Positions 22,491 to 30,196 of a stretch of DNA of 64,000 nt are shown one piece after another (positions within the stretch are counted from its first letter, which is position 1; each line of letters opens with the position of its first letter). The stretch comes from an uncultured bacterium (GTDB lineage: Bacteria > Bacillota > Clostridia > Oscillospirales > Ruminococcaceae), in the NCBI GenBank assembly GCA_905214345.1, contig CAJMLV010000009.1:1-64000 (forward strand), in the 5' to 3' direction. Below the pieces are notes generated by a model that was not told the DNA's origin, did not search any database, and saw nothing but the letters and a program-made list of their open reading frames with translations. Both the position numbers and the translations under genes were made by a program.

Positions 22491-23486
22491 TCAATCGACC
22501 TGAGAAGCGGCAACGGCGCAAGCCACGGTCATGCCGACCATGGGGTTGTTGCCGGCGCCGATCAGGCCCATCATCTCAACGTGAGCAGGCACGCTGGAAG
22601 AGCCGGCGAACTGAGCGTCGCCGTGCATACGGCCCATGGAGTCGGTCAGGCCGTAAGAAGCGGGGCCGGCAGCCACGTTGTCGGGATGCAGGGTACGGCC
22701 CGTGCCGCCGCCGGAAGCGACGGAGAAGTACTTCTTGCCGTTCTCGATGGCCCACTTCTTGTAGGTGCCGGCAACCAGGTGCTGGAAGCGGGTGGGGTTG
22801 GTGGAGTTACCGGTGATGGAAACTTCCACGCCTTCCATCTTCATGATGGCCACGCCTTCCAGAACGTCGTTGGCGCCGTAGCACTTGACAGCAGCGCGCT
22901 CGCCGTCGGAGTACGGAGTGGAGTTCACGACCTTGACCTCGCCGGTCTTGAAGTCGAACTCAGTCTGCACATAGGTGAAGCCGTTGATGCGGCTGATGAT
23001 CATGGCAGCGTCCTTGCCCAGGCCGTTCAGGATAACGCGCAGAGGAGTCTTGCGGACCTTGTTGGCGGTGCGGGCAATGCCGATGGCGCCTTCGGCGGCG
23101 GCGAAGGATTCGTGGCCGGCCAGGAAGGCGAAGCAATGGGTGTCCTCATGCAGCAGCATGGCGCCCAGGTTGCCGTGGCCCAGGCCGACATGGCGCTGTT
23201 CGGCAACGGAGCCGGGGATGGTGAAGGCTTCCAGGCCTTCGCCGATGGCGGCGGCGCAGTCGGCAGCGTTCTTCAGGCCGCGCTTGACAGCGATGGCGGT
23301 GCCCAGGGTGTAAGCCCAGACAGCGTTATCGAAGCAGATGGGCTGCACGCCGCGGATGATCTTGTCGCAGTCGATGCCTTTGGAAAGGAGCAGCTCGTTG
23401 CAGGCGTCCAGGGATTCGAGGCCGTTGGCTTTCAGGCACTCGTTGATTTTGGGCATGCGGCGCTCCTGAGATTCAAAAGTAGCCAT
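22491..23486 (-). CDS. GGGtGRT family protein
   Basis: A 331-residue cytoplasmic protein named for its motif, here ASGGGTGRTLHPD near residue 262. The function of the family is not established. Other conserved-looking stretches are HEDTHCFAFLAGHESFAAAEG (about 112-132), NSTPYSDGERAAVKCYGAND and a Gly-rich C-terminus with MGLIGAGNNPMVGMTVA. It is always expected next to a NifU-like iron-sulfur scaffold gene, and here that gene is 20 bases upstream in the same operon. This suggests a role in metal-cofactor or cluster handling, but no catalytic residues can be named with confidence. Confidence 0.85.
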   Translation of the reverse strand: MATFESQERRMPKINECLKANGLESLDACNELLLSKGIDCDKIIRGVQPICFDNAVWAYTLGTAIAVKRGLKNAADCAAAIGEGLEAFTIPGSVAEQRHVGLGHGNLGAMLLHEDTHCFAFLAGHESFAAAEGAIGIARTANKVRKTPLRVILNGLGKDAAMIISRINGFTYVQTEFDFKTGEVKVVNSTPYSDGERAAVKCYGANDVLEGVAIMKMEGVEVSITGNSTNPTRFQHLVAGTYKKWAIENGKKYFSVASGGGTGRTLHPDNVAAGPASYGLTDSMGRMHGDAQFAGSSSVPAHVEMMGLIGAGNNPMVGMTVACAVAASQVD

Positions 23487-23506
23487 ATAGATTTTACCTC
23501 CCTGTC

Positions 23507-24208
23507 TTATTCTTCGCGCGGGTCGATGTACTTGACAGCGCCCTGCTCAGCGGAGAAGCGGCCATAGGTGCCGATGTTCTTCTCGTACGCAGTCTTCGGG
23601 TCAACGCCGTGGCGGATGTCTTCCATCATCTTGCCCAGGCGGACGAACTGATAGCCGATGACCTGATCGTTGGCGTCAACGGCAGTCTTGAGGATGTAGC
23701 CCTCGGTCAGTTCGAGGTAACGCACGCCCTTCGCCTTGGTGGAGAAGATGGTGCCGGTCATGCTGCGCAGACCCTTGCCCAGGTCGTCCAGGCCGGCGCC
23801 GATGGGCAGGCCGTCTTCAGAGAAAGCGGTCTGGCTGCGGCCGTAGACGATCTGCAGGAACAGTTCGCGCATGGCAACGTTGATGGCGTCGCAGACGAGG
23901 TCGGTGTTCAGAGCTTCCAGGATGGTCTTGCCGGGCAGGATCTCGCCGGCCATAGCAGCGGAATGGGTCATGCCGGAGCAGCCGATGGTCTCCACCAGAG
24001 CTTCCTCGATGATGCCGTTCTTGATGTTCAGGCTCAGCTTGCAGGTGCCCTGCTGGGGGGCGCACCAGCCCACACCGTGGGTGTAACCGCTGATGTCCTC
24101 AATCTTATAGGCCTTTACCCACTCGCCCTCTTCCGGAATGGGCGCGGGGCCGTGTTTCGGGCCTTTGGCGATGGGGCACATGTGTTCGACTTGTGCAGAG
24201 TAGGTCAT
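23507..24208 (-). CDS. NifU-like iron-sulfur cluster assembly scaffold protein
   Basis: A 233-residue protein with an IscU/NifU-like N-terminal domain: conserved Cys in HGVGWCAPQQGTCKLSL (about 46-60) and VETIGCSGMTHSAAMAGE (about 75), as in the scaffold family that holds nascent clusters. The C-terminal 90 residues are extra compared with IscU and end SAEQGAVKYIDPREE. First gene of the operon with the GGGtGRT protein. A CRP/FNR-type palindrome covers the transcription start, so expression may respond to oxygen, redox or a metabolite through that regulator family. Confidence 0.82.
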   Translation of the reverse strand: MTYSAQVEHMCPIAKGPKHGPAPIPEEGEWVKAYKIEDISGYTHGVGWCAPQQGTCKLSLNIKNGIIEEALVETIGCSGMTHSAAMAGEILPGKTILEALNTDLVCDAINVAMRELFLQIVYGRSQTAFSEDGLPIGAGLDDLGKGLRSMTGTIFSTKAKGVRYLELTEGYILKTAVDANDQVIGYQFVRLGKMMEDIRHGVDPKTAYEKNIGTYGRFSAEQGAVKYIDPREE

Positions 24209-24261
24209 AATTTTCTCTCCTTTGCCTGTATTGTGCGCATGCCGAAGGCCGGCGCACGCCT

Positions 24262-24277
24262 TGTGAATTCATTCACA
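24262..24277 (-). promoter_or_regulatory. CRP/FNR-type operator of the NifU-like/GGGtGRT operon
   Basis: Perfect 7-base arms TGTGAAT-TC-ATTCACA, matching the CRP/FNR consensus TGTGA-N6-TCACA. It begins about 10 bases after the -10, at the transcription start, a repressing position. Confidence 0.6.
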
Positions 24278-24286
24278 GCCATTTTT

Positions 24287-24315
24287 ATTATACGTCCCTG
24301 CACACCAATTTTCAA
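24287..24315 (-). promoter_or_regulatory. Promoter of the NifU-like/GGGtGRT operon
   Basis: Minus strand TTGAAA (24310-24315), 17-base spacer, TATAAT (24287-24292). It lies in the 317-base divergent gap 24,209-24,525 shared with the desulfoferrodoxin gene. Confidence 0.75.
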
Positions 24316-24381
24316 GGTGTCTCGACTCAACTTTTGCGGTTTTTGGCGTTTTGTTCGCCGCTTCGGAAAAAGATTTTTATT

Positions 24382-24399
24382 TTGTTGTCACGGCAACAA
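24382..24399 (+). promoter_or_regulatory. Dyad upstream of the desulfoferrodoxin gene
   Basis: TTGTTG-N6-CAACAA, ending 21 bases before a TATACT -10 (24421-24426) with no good -35. It covers the -35 region, the place for an activator or repressor of the superoxide reductase gene. It does not match the PerR box. Confidence 0.4.
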
Positions 24400-24525
24400 T
24401 ACTTTTCCCCGCAAATCGTGTATACTATAAACACAGGGACGGCACAAAGCCCCCTGCACTGATTCGGAACCATACGCGGCGCCGCCGCGATACCACATTA
24501 CAAATAAAAAACGGAGGTTTTTACC

Positions 24526-24903
24526 ATGATCAAAATTTATCGCTGCGCCCATTGCGGCAACATCATCACCATGCTCCACGACTCCAACGTGCCTGTTTTC
24601 TGCTGCGGGCAGAAGATGGACCTGCTGGTTGCCGGCAGCGTTGACGCCGCTGTGGAAAAGCATGTTCCCGCCGTCACCGTCAACGGCCGCACCGTGAAGG
24701 TCCAGGTTGGCAGTGTGATCCATCCCATGACTCCCGAACATTATATCGAGTGGGTCCTGCTGGAGACCGACAAGGGCTTCTCCGTGCAGAACCTGGCTCC
24801 CAACACCGAGCCCACCGCCACCTTCGCTCTGGCGGAAGGCGAGTCCCCCAAGGCCGTCTACGCATACTGCAACCTGCACGGCCTGTGGAAGACCGACCTG
24901 TGA
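24526..24903 (+). CDS. dfx: Desulfoferrodoxin (superoxide reductase)
   Basis: A 125-residue oxygen-defence protein reducing superoxide to peroxide without making oxygen. It has both iron centres: the desulforedoxin-like FeCys4 site (CAHCGNII near residue 7 and FCCGQKM near 26) and the catalytic Fe(His4Cys) site (EKHVP near 45, HPMTPEHYIEW near 66, CNLHGLW near 115). The Lys next to the first His of EKHVP, important for catalysis in the family, is present. Class I, normal length, with an ACGGAGG site. A strict anaerobe marker. It is a single gene, closed by a bidirectional terminator. Confidence 0.95.
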   Translation: MIKIYRCAHCGNIITMLHDSNVPVFCCGQKMDLLVAGSVDAAVEKHVPAVTVNGRTVKVQVGSVIHPMTPEHYIEWVLLETDKGFSVQNLAPNTEPTATFALAEGESPKAVYAYCNLHGLWKTDL

Positions 24904-24960
24904 TCCGGGTCCTGTTTCCTCGATAATCCCTGTATCTTTCCCTTTGCTCTCCATACAAAA

Positions 24961-24987
24961 AGCGGCGTCCGCCATGCGGACGCCGCT
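24961..24987. terminator. Bidirectional terminator between desulfoferrodoxin and the O-antigen-polymerase-like gene
   Basis: Perfect 12-base stem AGCGGCGTCCGC / GCGGACGCCGCT with a CAT loop; T-rich on the plus side and A-rich (T on minus) on the other. Confidence 0.85.
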
Positions 24988-24995
24988 TTCCCTTT

Positions 24996-26330
24996 TTATT
25001 TGGTTTGTTTGGCCGGGCCGTATACCACCGCCCACTGCCGGGGCGCCTGGGCAAACACCGCACCCGCCAGCAGCAGCGCCGCCGGGTTGGTGGTCAGGTG
25101 GAAGCTCTGACACTCCATGTATGCGTACACCAGCATGGCCAGCAGGCAGCAGGCCTCCACACGGCCGCCCCGTTTCGCAAAGCCCCAAAGGGCCAGGGCC
25201 AGGCCCACCAGCAGCAGCACCGTCACCACCGGGCCGAACTGATACAGCGAAAACACAAAGCTGTTGTCCAAAGCGGGCCAGTCGGGCAGCACCTGCCCGG
25301 CGATCTTCACATCCAGCAGCCGGTAGGCCAGCCATACCTGGGAAAGCCGCCCGGTCAGCACATAATCCAGCCGATCCATCCACGCGGGACCGAAATCCGA
25401 CCACTCGGGGCCGTTCTTCACCATGGGCATGGGCAGCAAAAACGCCACCGCCGCCAGCACCGGCACCGCCGCCCCGAACAACGCCGGGACTGCGCGGGGC
25501 AAAGCCCTGTCCCGCATCAGGCGGCAGATGACCAGCAGGGCCGCCAGACCCCAGCAGCAGATGGATGCGGTGCGGCAGGCCGGGCCCAGATACAGGAACA
25601 CGCCCACCGCCGCCACCACGGCGGCATCCGGAAAGCGGGGCTTTTTGGCCCGCAGCATGGCAAAGGCCAGCACCAGGCCAAAGACCAGCCCGCCGAAGGT
25701 GTTGGGGTGCCCGTACCCGTAGGTTCCCCGGATCTCGTAGACGTTGCGTTCCGCCGCCAGGTCCGGCGGCGGGGGCAGCATCCCGGCAAAGTTCAGCCCC
25801 GCCACCAGGGCAATGGCCACGACCCCGGTGATGAGGAAGGTCTTCAGGCTCTTTTCCAGGGGCAGGTCCTTGGCGGCCATCACCGCCACCACCAGCCCGA
25901 TCCACCAGATGTTGTGGCAGTTGAAGTAAACCCACCGGGCAATGAAGTAGAGCGCCCCGGCCACGCCCAGGCTGCGCCAGGTGTACCGCGTGCCGAAGAG
26001 GATCTTTGCCCCAAAGCAGAGGAAGGCCGTCCAGTCCAGTACCGGGGCCAGCACGCCCTGCACCCAGGGCCAGGCATCCCGGGCCATGCTGTTGCAGAAA
26101 GCCACACTGACCTCATAGGCCGCCAGCCCCGCCGCAAAGCATACCGCCCCGGCTCTGGTCCGCCAGGCAGCCCCCCAGTTGCCGAAGAGATAATGGTCGT
26201 TGCACCACAGGTCCCGCAGTGCCCGCCGGGCCCGGCCTGTTCCCGGTGTCTGGGCAGACCACGCCTGCACCAGGTCCCATGCGGCCGCTGCGAACAACGC
26301 CAGCAGCAGCCCGTTTGCAAATCCGAACAC
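24996..26330 (-). CDS. O-antigen polymerase/ligase-like membrane protein
   Basis: A 444-residue membrane protein with about ten hydrophobic helices and a large outside loop, as in Wzy/WaaL-type polysaccharide polymerases or ligases. GTYGYGHPNTFGGLVFGLVL near residue 200 is a recurring motif in such polymerases of Firmicutes. It would act on lipid-linked glycan at the outer face of the membrane. It has its own promoter (26369-26397) overlapping that of the divergent PAP2 phosphatase. The fdtB-fdtA exporter operon 5 kb away may supply the glycan, although an ABC-exported chain normally needs a ligase rather than a polymerase. Confidence 0.7.
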   Translation of the reverse strand: MFGFANGLLLALFAAAAWDLVQAWSAQTPGTGRARRALRDLWCNDHYLFGNWGAAWRTRAGAVCFAAGLAAYEVSVAFCNSMARDAWPWVQGVLAPVLDWTAFLCFGAKILFGTRYTWRSLGVAGALYFIARWVYFNCHNIWWIGLVVAVMAAKDLPLEKSLKTFLITGVVAIALVAGLNFAGMLPPPPDLAAERNVYEIRGTYGYGHPNTFGGLVFGLVLAFAMLRAKKPRFPDAAVVAAVGVFLYLGPACRTASICCWGLAALLVICRLMRDRALPRAVPALFGAAVPVLAAVAFLLPMPMVKNGPEWSDFGPAWMDRLDYVLTGRLSQVWLAYRLLDVKIAGQVLPDWPALDNSFVFSLYQFGPVVTVLLLVGLALALWGFAKRGGRVEACCLLAMLVYAYMECQSFHLTTNPAALLLAGAVFAQAPRQWAVVYGPAKQTK

Positions 26331-26368
26331 CCGGCCCGGCCCCCTTTTTCAAAAAAGTGTATGGGCCT

Positions 26369-26397
26369 ATTATACCCGCCGCCCCGCGGTTTGACAA
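26369..26397 (-). promoter_or_regulatory. Promoter of the O-antigen-polymerase-like gene
   Basis: Minus strand TTGTCA (26392-26397), 17-base spacer, TATAAT (26369-26374). Its -35 lies on the same bases as the -35 of the plus-strand promoter below. Confidence 0.7.
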
Positions 26398-26419
26398 GCC
26401 GCCCGGGGGATGGTATTCT
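26391..26419 (+). promoter_or_regulatory. Promoter of the PAP2 phosphatase gene, overlapping a divergent promoter
   Basis: Plus strand TTGACA (26391-26396), 17-base spacer, TATTCT (26414-26419). The two promoters share the -35 heptamer, so RNA polymerase can probably occupy only one at a time. Confidence 0.65.
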
Positions 26420-26480
26420 TGACTTACCTTATAATAGTGGGGTGTTATGCCCCGCCGGATCGTGCAAAAGGAGGCCAGCC

Positions 26481-26987
26481 ATGACCGCAGACCGTTACCG
26501 GGCGGTATTTTCCTGGTTCAATGCCCGTCCCGCCGCCAAAAAAGCGCTGCGCGCCGCCGCAACGGGCGGGGTGGCGGCGGTGTACCTGCTGTACGCCTGG
26601 CTGATCCTCCGCCTGGCACTGCAAAGGGACCCCGGCCTGTGGCCCTTCCTGGCGGTGCCCGCCGTGGTGTTTCTGCTGGGCACCGGGGTGCGGCGGGCCA
26701 TCAACCGTCCCCGTCCCTATGAGACCCTGGGGTTCACTCCGCTTTTTCCAAAAGATACCAAAGGCCAGAGTTTTCCCAGCCGCCACTGCTTTTCGGCGGC
26801 CTGCATCGCGGTGGCAGCGGCCTATGTTTCCCCCTTGTCCGCTGTGGTGCTGAGTCTGCTGGCGGTACTCATTGCCATGACCCGGGTGCTGTGCGGGGTA
26901 CACTACATCAGCGACGTACTGGCCGGGCTGGTTTTCGGTGCGGCCGCATCCCGGCTGGGATACGCTCTGTACTTTGCCCTGTTTTAA
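26481..26987 (+). CDS. PAP2-family lipid phosphatase
   Basis: A 168-residue membrane phosphatase with four or so membrane helices. The three PAP2 motifs are present: RRAINRPRP near residue 74, FPSRH near 96 and TRVLCGVHYISD near 135 (Thr-Arg instead of Ser-Arg). Such enzymes dephosphorylate phosphatidylglycerol phosphate, undecaprenyl diphosphate or related lipids at the membrane. I start at 26481, 7 bases after AAAAGGAGG; the much longer upstream open frame is only the antisense of the neighbouring gene. Divergent from the O-antigen-polymerase-like gene, so a role in undecaprenyl-phosphate recycling is plausible. Confidence 0.85.
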   Translation: MTADRYRAVFSWFNARPAAKKALRAAATGGVAAVYLLYAWLILRLALQRDPGLWPFLAVPAVVFLLGTGVRRAINRPRPYETLGFTPLFPKDTKGQSFPSRHCFSAACIAVAAAYVSPLSAVVLSLLAVLIAMTRVLCGVHYISDVLAGLVFGAAASRLGYALYFALF

Positions 26988-27010
26988 TTCAAGGAAAGGA
27001 CCTTTTTCCC

Positions 27011-27583
27011 ATGAAACACAGAATTTTTCTGCCGCTGCTGGCCGTGGGGCTGGCTTTCAGCCTGAGCGCCTGCTCTTTCGGGGACTTCATGTCCTACCTG
27101 TACGGCAGCGAGACCGCCACCAAAGAGGAAGCCGCCTATGTGCAGTACGACGGTACCAACGGCGTCTCGGTCATCTATGACACCAGCGTATGGGAAGCAC
27201 CCACCGAACCCCAGGAGGACACCATCAGCCTAATGTGCGGCACCAGCTTCAACTATACGGCGGTGCTGCTGCAGGTCACCGACACTTACACTGATTTTCT
27301 GGCCCAGTCGGGGGAGGAGCTCGCCGCCGAGACCACCGCCCTGGAATACGAGATGGACTTTACCGTTCCCAACGCCGAAACCAACGCGGTTCGGTACGAC
27401 TGCGGCAGCTATCAGGCTGTTTTTGCGGAAGTCACCTATGACAGCGGTCTCACCGTCTATGTTTCTTCCATGACCCATTCCTCCGAGACCGACCACATCG
27501 TGGAGCTGCTGCAGGGGGTGTTCCCCACCGGCCAGACGCCGGAGACCGCCGCCGCGCTGCTCACCCAGGACGCCGCGGCCTGA
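27011..27583 (+). CDS. Putative lipoprotein of unknown function
   Basis: A 190-residue secreted lipoprotein: a typical N-terminus (MKHRIFLPLLAVGLAFS) ending in the lipobox LSAC, so Cys21 would carry the lipid. The mature part is acidic and beta-rich (NGVSVIYDTSVWEAPTEPQE, then FLAQSGEELAAETTALEYE) and resembles small extracytoplasmic domains of uncharacterised lipoproteins in Clostridia; I do not recognise a family. It follows the PAP2 gene by 23 bases and shares its promoter. Confidence 0.75.
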   Translation: MKHRIFLPLLAVGLAFSLSACSFGDFMSYLYGSETATKEEAAYVQYDGTNGVSVIYDTSVWEAPTEPQEDTISLMCGTSFNYTAVLLQVTDTYTDFLAQSGEELAAETTALEYEMDFTVPNAETNAVRYDCGSYQAVFAEVTYDSGLTVYVSSMTHSSETDHIVELLQGVFPTGQTPETAAALLTQDAAA

Positions 27584-27594
27584 GGACAAAGCAA

Positions 27595-27619
27595 AAGGCC
27601 GGGATGCTCTCCCGGCCTT
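27595..27619. terminator. Bidirectional terminator between the lipoprotein and flavoprotein genes
   Basis: Perfect 10-base arms AAGGCCGGGA / TCCCGGCCTT with a 5-base loop. Confidence 0.75.
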
Positions 27620-27631
27620 GCTTGTTGAAAT

Positions 27632-28252
27632 TCAGTGGATGAAGTTGGTGCGCAGGGTGTTTTCTGCCACCGGGGGCTCAATGCCCGCGGCGCGGCCCGC
27701 TTCGATGCACTTGAGCACCCAGGCCATATTGTGGCCCAGATTGCGCATGATCTGCATGCCCTCCTCGTCCTGCCGGGCCTGTTCGGCGTTGCTGCCGTGG
27801 ACCATGGGCCAGTAGGTGGAGCTGATGAGGGGCATCTCGTAGAACTGGGGCACCTTTTCCAGCGCTTCCAGGCTGGTGGTGGTGCCGGCACGGCGGGCGC
27901 TGGTCACGATGGCCGCCGGCTTGTGGCGCAGGGTCCGCCCGGCACTGTACGCCAGACGGTGCATGAAGCCCAGCATCCCCGCCGCCGCGGTGGCGTAGTG
28001 TACCGGCGCACCGAAAACAAAGGCGTCGGCCTTTTCGGCCAGAGGCACCACCTCCGCCACCGGGCCGCCAAAGACGCACTGCCCGGCCTTGGCGCAGCCG
28101 CCGCAGCCCACACAGCCGCCCACCGGGGCCGAGCCGATGTGGAAGATGGTGGTTTCGATGCCGTCGGCATTCAGAGCCTTGGCCACCTCCTGCAGGGCGG
28201 CGTCGGTGCAGCCGTGGGCGTGGGGACTGCCGTTGATGAGCAAAACATTCAT
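27632..28252 (-). CDS. Iron-sulfur flavoprotein / NAD(P)H-dependent FMN reductase family
   Basis: A 206-residue flavodoxin-fold redox protein. The FMN phosphate loop is at the start (NGSPHAHGCTDAAL). The compact motif C-x2-C-x2-C-x5-C (GCVGCGGCAKAGQC, about 46-59) is that of iron-sulfur flavoproteins, which place a 4Fe-4S cluster beside FMN. FGAPVHYATAAAGM near 80 binds FMN in the family. It is a single gene facing the lipoprotein gene. It may pass electrons to oxygen, peroxide or an unknown acceptor. Confidence 0.85.
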   Translation of the reverse strand: MNVLLINGSPHAHGCTDAALQEVAKALNADGIETTIFHIGSAPVGGCVGCGGCAKAGQCVFGGPVAEVVPLAEKADAFVFGAPVHYATAAAGMLGFMHRLAYSAGRTLRHKPAAIVTSARRAGTTTSLEALEKVPQFYEMPLISSTYWPMVHGSNAEQARQDEEGMQIMRNLGHNMAWVLKCIEAGRAAGIEPPVAENTLRTNFIH

Positions 28253-28386
28253 ATTCGTATCCCTCCGTATGCGGCGCCGGGTACCATGTCCCGGGCCGGA
28301 AAACTGTTTCCATCACCAGTATACCATATGCGGCAAGCCCCCGCACAGGCCGCCCTCTCTACCTTATATATAAAGGAAGTTGCCTT

Positions 28387-29544
28387 ATGTCCAACCTCAC
28401 CTGTCCGTTGCAGTCCCGCAAATGCGGCGGCTGCCCCCTGCTGCAGCTGCCCTATGAACGGCAGCTGGCCCAAAAACAGCAAAAAGCCCGGGCCCTGCTG
28501 GAACGCTTTGCGCCGGTGGCGCCCATCCTGGGCCAGGCGGAACCTCTGCATTACCGCAACAAGGCCATCGCCACCTTTACCCAGAGCCGGGGCACACTGC
28601 AGGCAGGCATCTACGCCGCCGGCACCCACCATGTGCTGCCCATGCCGGAAGAGGGCTGCCTGCTGCAGGATGAAGTGCTCAACCAGACCCTGAAAGCCGC
28701 CCTGGATGCCGCCCGCGCCTGCCGCTGGCCCGCCTACAACGAGGACCGGGACACCGGCCTGGTGCGCCATCTTCTGGTTCGCCGCGGGGTACACACCGAC
28801 CAGGTGATGGTGGTGCTGGTCACCGCCGCCCCCCGCCTGCCGGGCAGCCGCAATTTTTTGGCCGCCCTGCGCAAGGCCGCCCCCTGGGTCACCACAGTGG
28901 TGCATAACTGCAACCCCCGCCACACCAGCGCGGTGCTGGGCCAGGATGTGCGGGTGTTGTACGGACCCGGCCATATTCTGGACACCCTGTGCGGACTGCG
29001 TTTTTCCATCTCGGCCTCCAGCTTTTATCAGGTGAACCCCGCCCAGACGGAAGTGCTGTACAACAAGGCCATGGAAGCCGCCGCCCTCACCGGCAAGGAA
29101 ACGGTGCTGGATGCCTACTGCGGCACCGGCACCATCGGGCTGTGCGCCGTTTCCGCCGGAGCCGGTCGTCTCATCGGTGTGGAGCGCACCCCCTCCGCCG
29201 TGCGGGACGCCGCCGCCAATGCCGCCCGCAACGGCATCAAAAACGCCCGTTTTTTCTGTGCCGACGCCACCGAGTGGATTCAGCAAGTGGCCAAAGAGGG
29301 CCTGCGCCCCGACGTGGTCTTTCTGGACCCGCCCCGGGCGGGCACCACGCCGGAGTTCATCGCCGCCGTCACCGCCATGGCCCCCAAGCGCATCGTGTAT
29401 GTGAGCTGTGACCCCGAGACCCTGGCCCGGGACATCGCCCTCTTCACCCGCCGGGGCTGGCAGGCCACCGGCTTCCAGCCCGTGGACCTCTTCCCCCACA
29501 CCGAGCACCTGGAAACCGTGTGTGCTCTGGTGCCGAAAAAATAA
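28387..29544 (+). CDS. rlmD: 23S rRNA (uracil-5-)-methyltransferase, RumA/TrmA family
   Basis: SAM-dependent m5U methyltransferase, 385 residues. An N-terminal FeS-type Cys set is present (TCPLQSRKCGGCPLL: C6, C13, C16, with a fourth Cys expected near 88). SAM motif VLDAYCGTGTIGL is near 240, the PP motif FLDPPRAG near 313, and the catalytic Cys is in VSCDPETLARD near 340. It lacks the N-terminal TRAM domain found in most RlmD/RlmCD proteins, so it is shorter than usual (about 450). Which uridine (U747, U1939 or both) is methylated cannot be told. Confidence 0.9.
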   Translation: MSNLTCPLQSRKCGGCPLLQLPYERQLAQKQQKARALLERFAPVAPILGQAEPLHYRNKAIATFTQSRGTLQAGIYAAGTHHVLPMPEEGCLLQDEVLNQTLKAALDAARACRWPAYNEDRDTGLVRHLLVRRGVHTDQVMVVLVTAAPRLPGSRNFLAALRKAAPWVTTVVHNCNPRHTSAVLGQDVRVLYGPGHILDTLCGLRFSISASSFYQVNPAQTEVLYNKAMEAAALTGKETVLDAYCGTGTIGLCAVSAGAGRLIGVERTPSAVRDAAANAARNGIKNARFFCADATEWIQQVAKEGLRPDVVFLDPPRAGTTPEFIAAVTAMAPKRIVYVSCDPETLARDIALFTRRGWQATGFQPVDLFPHTEHLETVCALVPKK

Positions 29545-29559
29545 ATACTGCCACAAGAA

Positions 29560-29589
29560 CCGGGCGGCGGACAAAAGTCCGCCGCCCGG
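29560..29589. terminator. Bidirectional terminator between the RNA methyltransferase and tspO
   Basis: Perfect 13-base stem CCGGGCGGCGGAC / GTCCGCCGCCCGG with an AAAA loop, followed by TTTTCC on the plus strand. Confidence 0.88.
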
Positions 29590-29600
29590 TTTTCCTCTTT

Positions 29601-30092
29601 TCAGTTCAGAATCCACACGCCTAGGTTCAGGTAGCCCGCAAAGGTCAGCCAGACCAGGTAGAGCCACTGCAATTTGGCGGCGGTGGCGTCCACCTCTGCA
29701 AACCGGCGGATCATCAGGAACACCAGCGCCCACAGCGCCGCCAGCCAGAAGAAGGCAAACCCGTACCACTGCCCGTTGAAGAAGATCAGGCTCCAGAAGA
29801 AGTTGAAGCCCAGCTGCACCAGATACAGGGTCAGTCCCCGGGTCCTCGCCTGTGACGCCGGACTGCGGTCGATGACCGAAGCGCTGTATCCCATCAGGGC
29901 ATAAAGGATCACCCACACGATGGGAAACACGATCCCCGGCGGCGACAGCGGCGGTTTGTTGATTTCCCGGGCATACAGTTCCGCACCGCCCCGGCTCAGC
30001 CAACCCGAAAACGCCCCCACGGCCTCGGTCATGATGACCCAGAACGCCGCATTTTTCCACCCTTGTTTACGCATAACAGCATCACCCATCAT
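29601..30092 (-). CDS. tspO: TspO/MBR family membrane protein
   Basis: A 163-residue five-helix membrane protein of the translocator/peripheral benzodiazepine-receptor family, which binds porphyrins and related molecules. Family patterns: NKPPLSPPGIVFPIVWVILY near residue 47, QLGFNFFWSLIFF near 93 and WLYLVWLTFAGYLNLGVWILN at the end. I start at 30092, 9 bases after AAGGAGG; MGDAVM one codon later is equally possible. Role in an anaerobe is uncertain: porphyrin or stress-related signalling is the usual suggestion. Single gene, convergent with the methyltransferase. Confidence 0.9.
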   Translation of the reverse strand: MMGDAVMRKQGWKNAAFWVIMTEAVGAFSGWLSRGGAELYAREINKPPLSPPGIVFPIVWVILYALMGYSASVIDRSPASQARTRGLTLYLVQLGFNFFWSLIFFNGQWYGFAFFWLAALWALVFLMIRRFAEVDATAAKLQWLYLVWLTFAGYLNLGVWILN

Positions 30093-30196
30093 CAGTATAC
30101 GCCTCCTTGGTCGCCAATATGCCTTTTGCCCCTGACTAAACCCGGCTTGCGGGGTCCATACTTTTCCAAAACCTGCCGGAAAGGAGGCTTCTCCCC

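Noticed and set aside
24262..24420. PerR box near the desulfoferrodoxin gene
   Set aside because: The AT-rich stretch is the -10 of the divergent operon; it does not match the PerR palindrome.
25005..26480. Open frame upstream of the PAP2 phosphatase in the same frame
   Set aside because: It is the antisense of the O-antigen-polymerase-like gene; the real start with AAAAGGAGG is at 26481.
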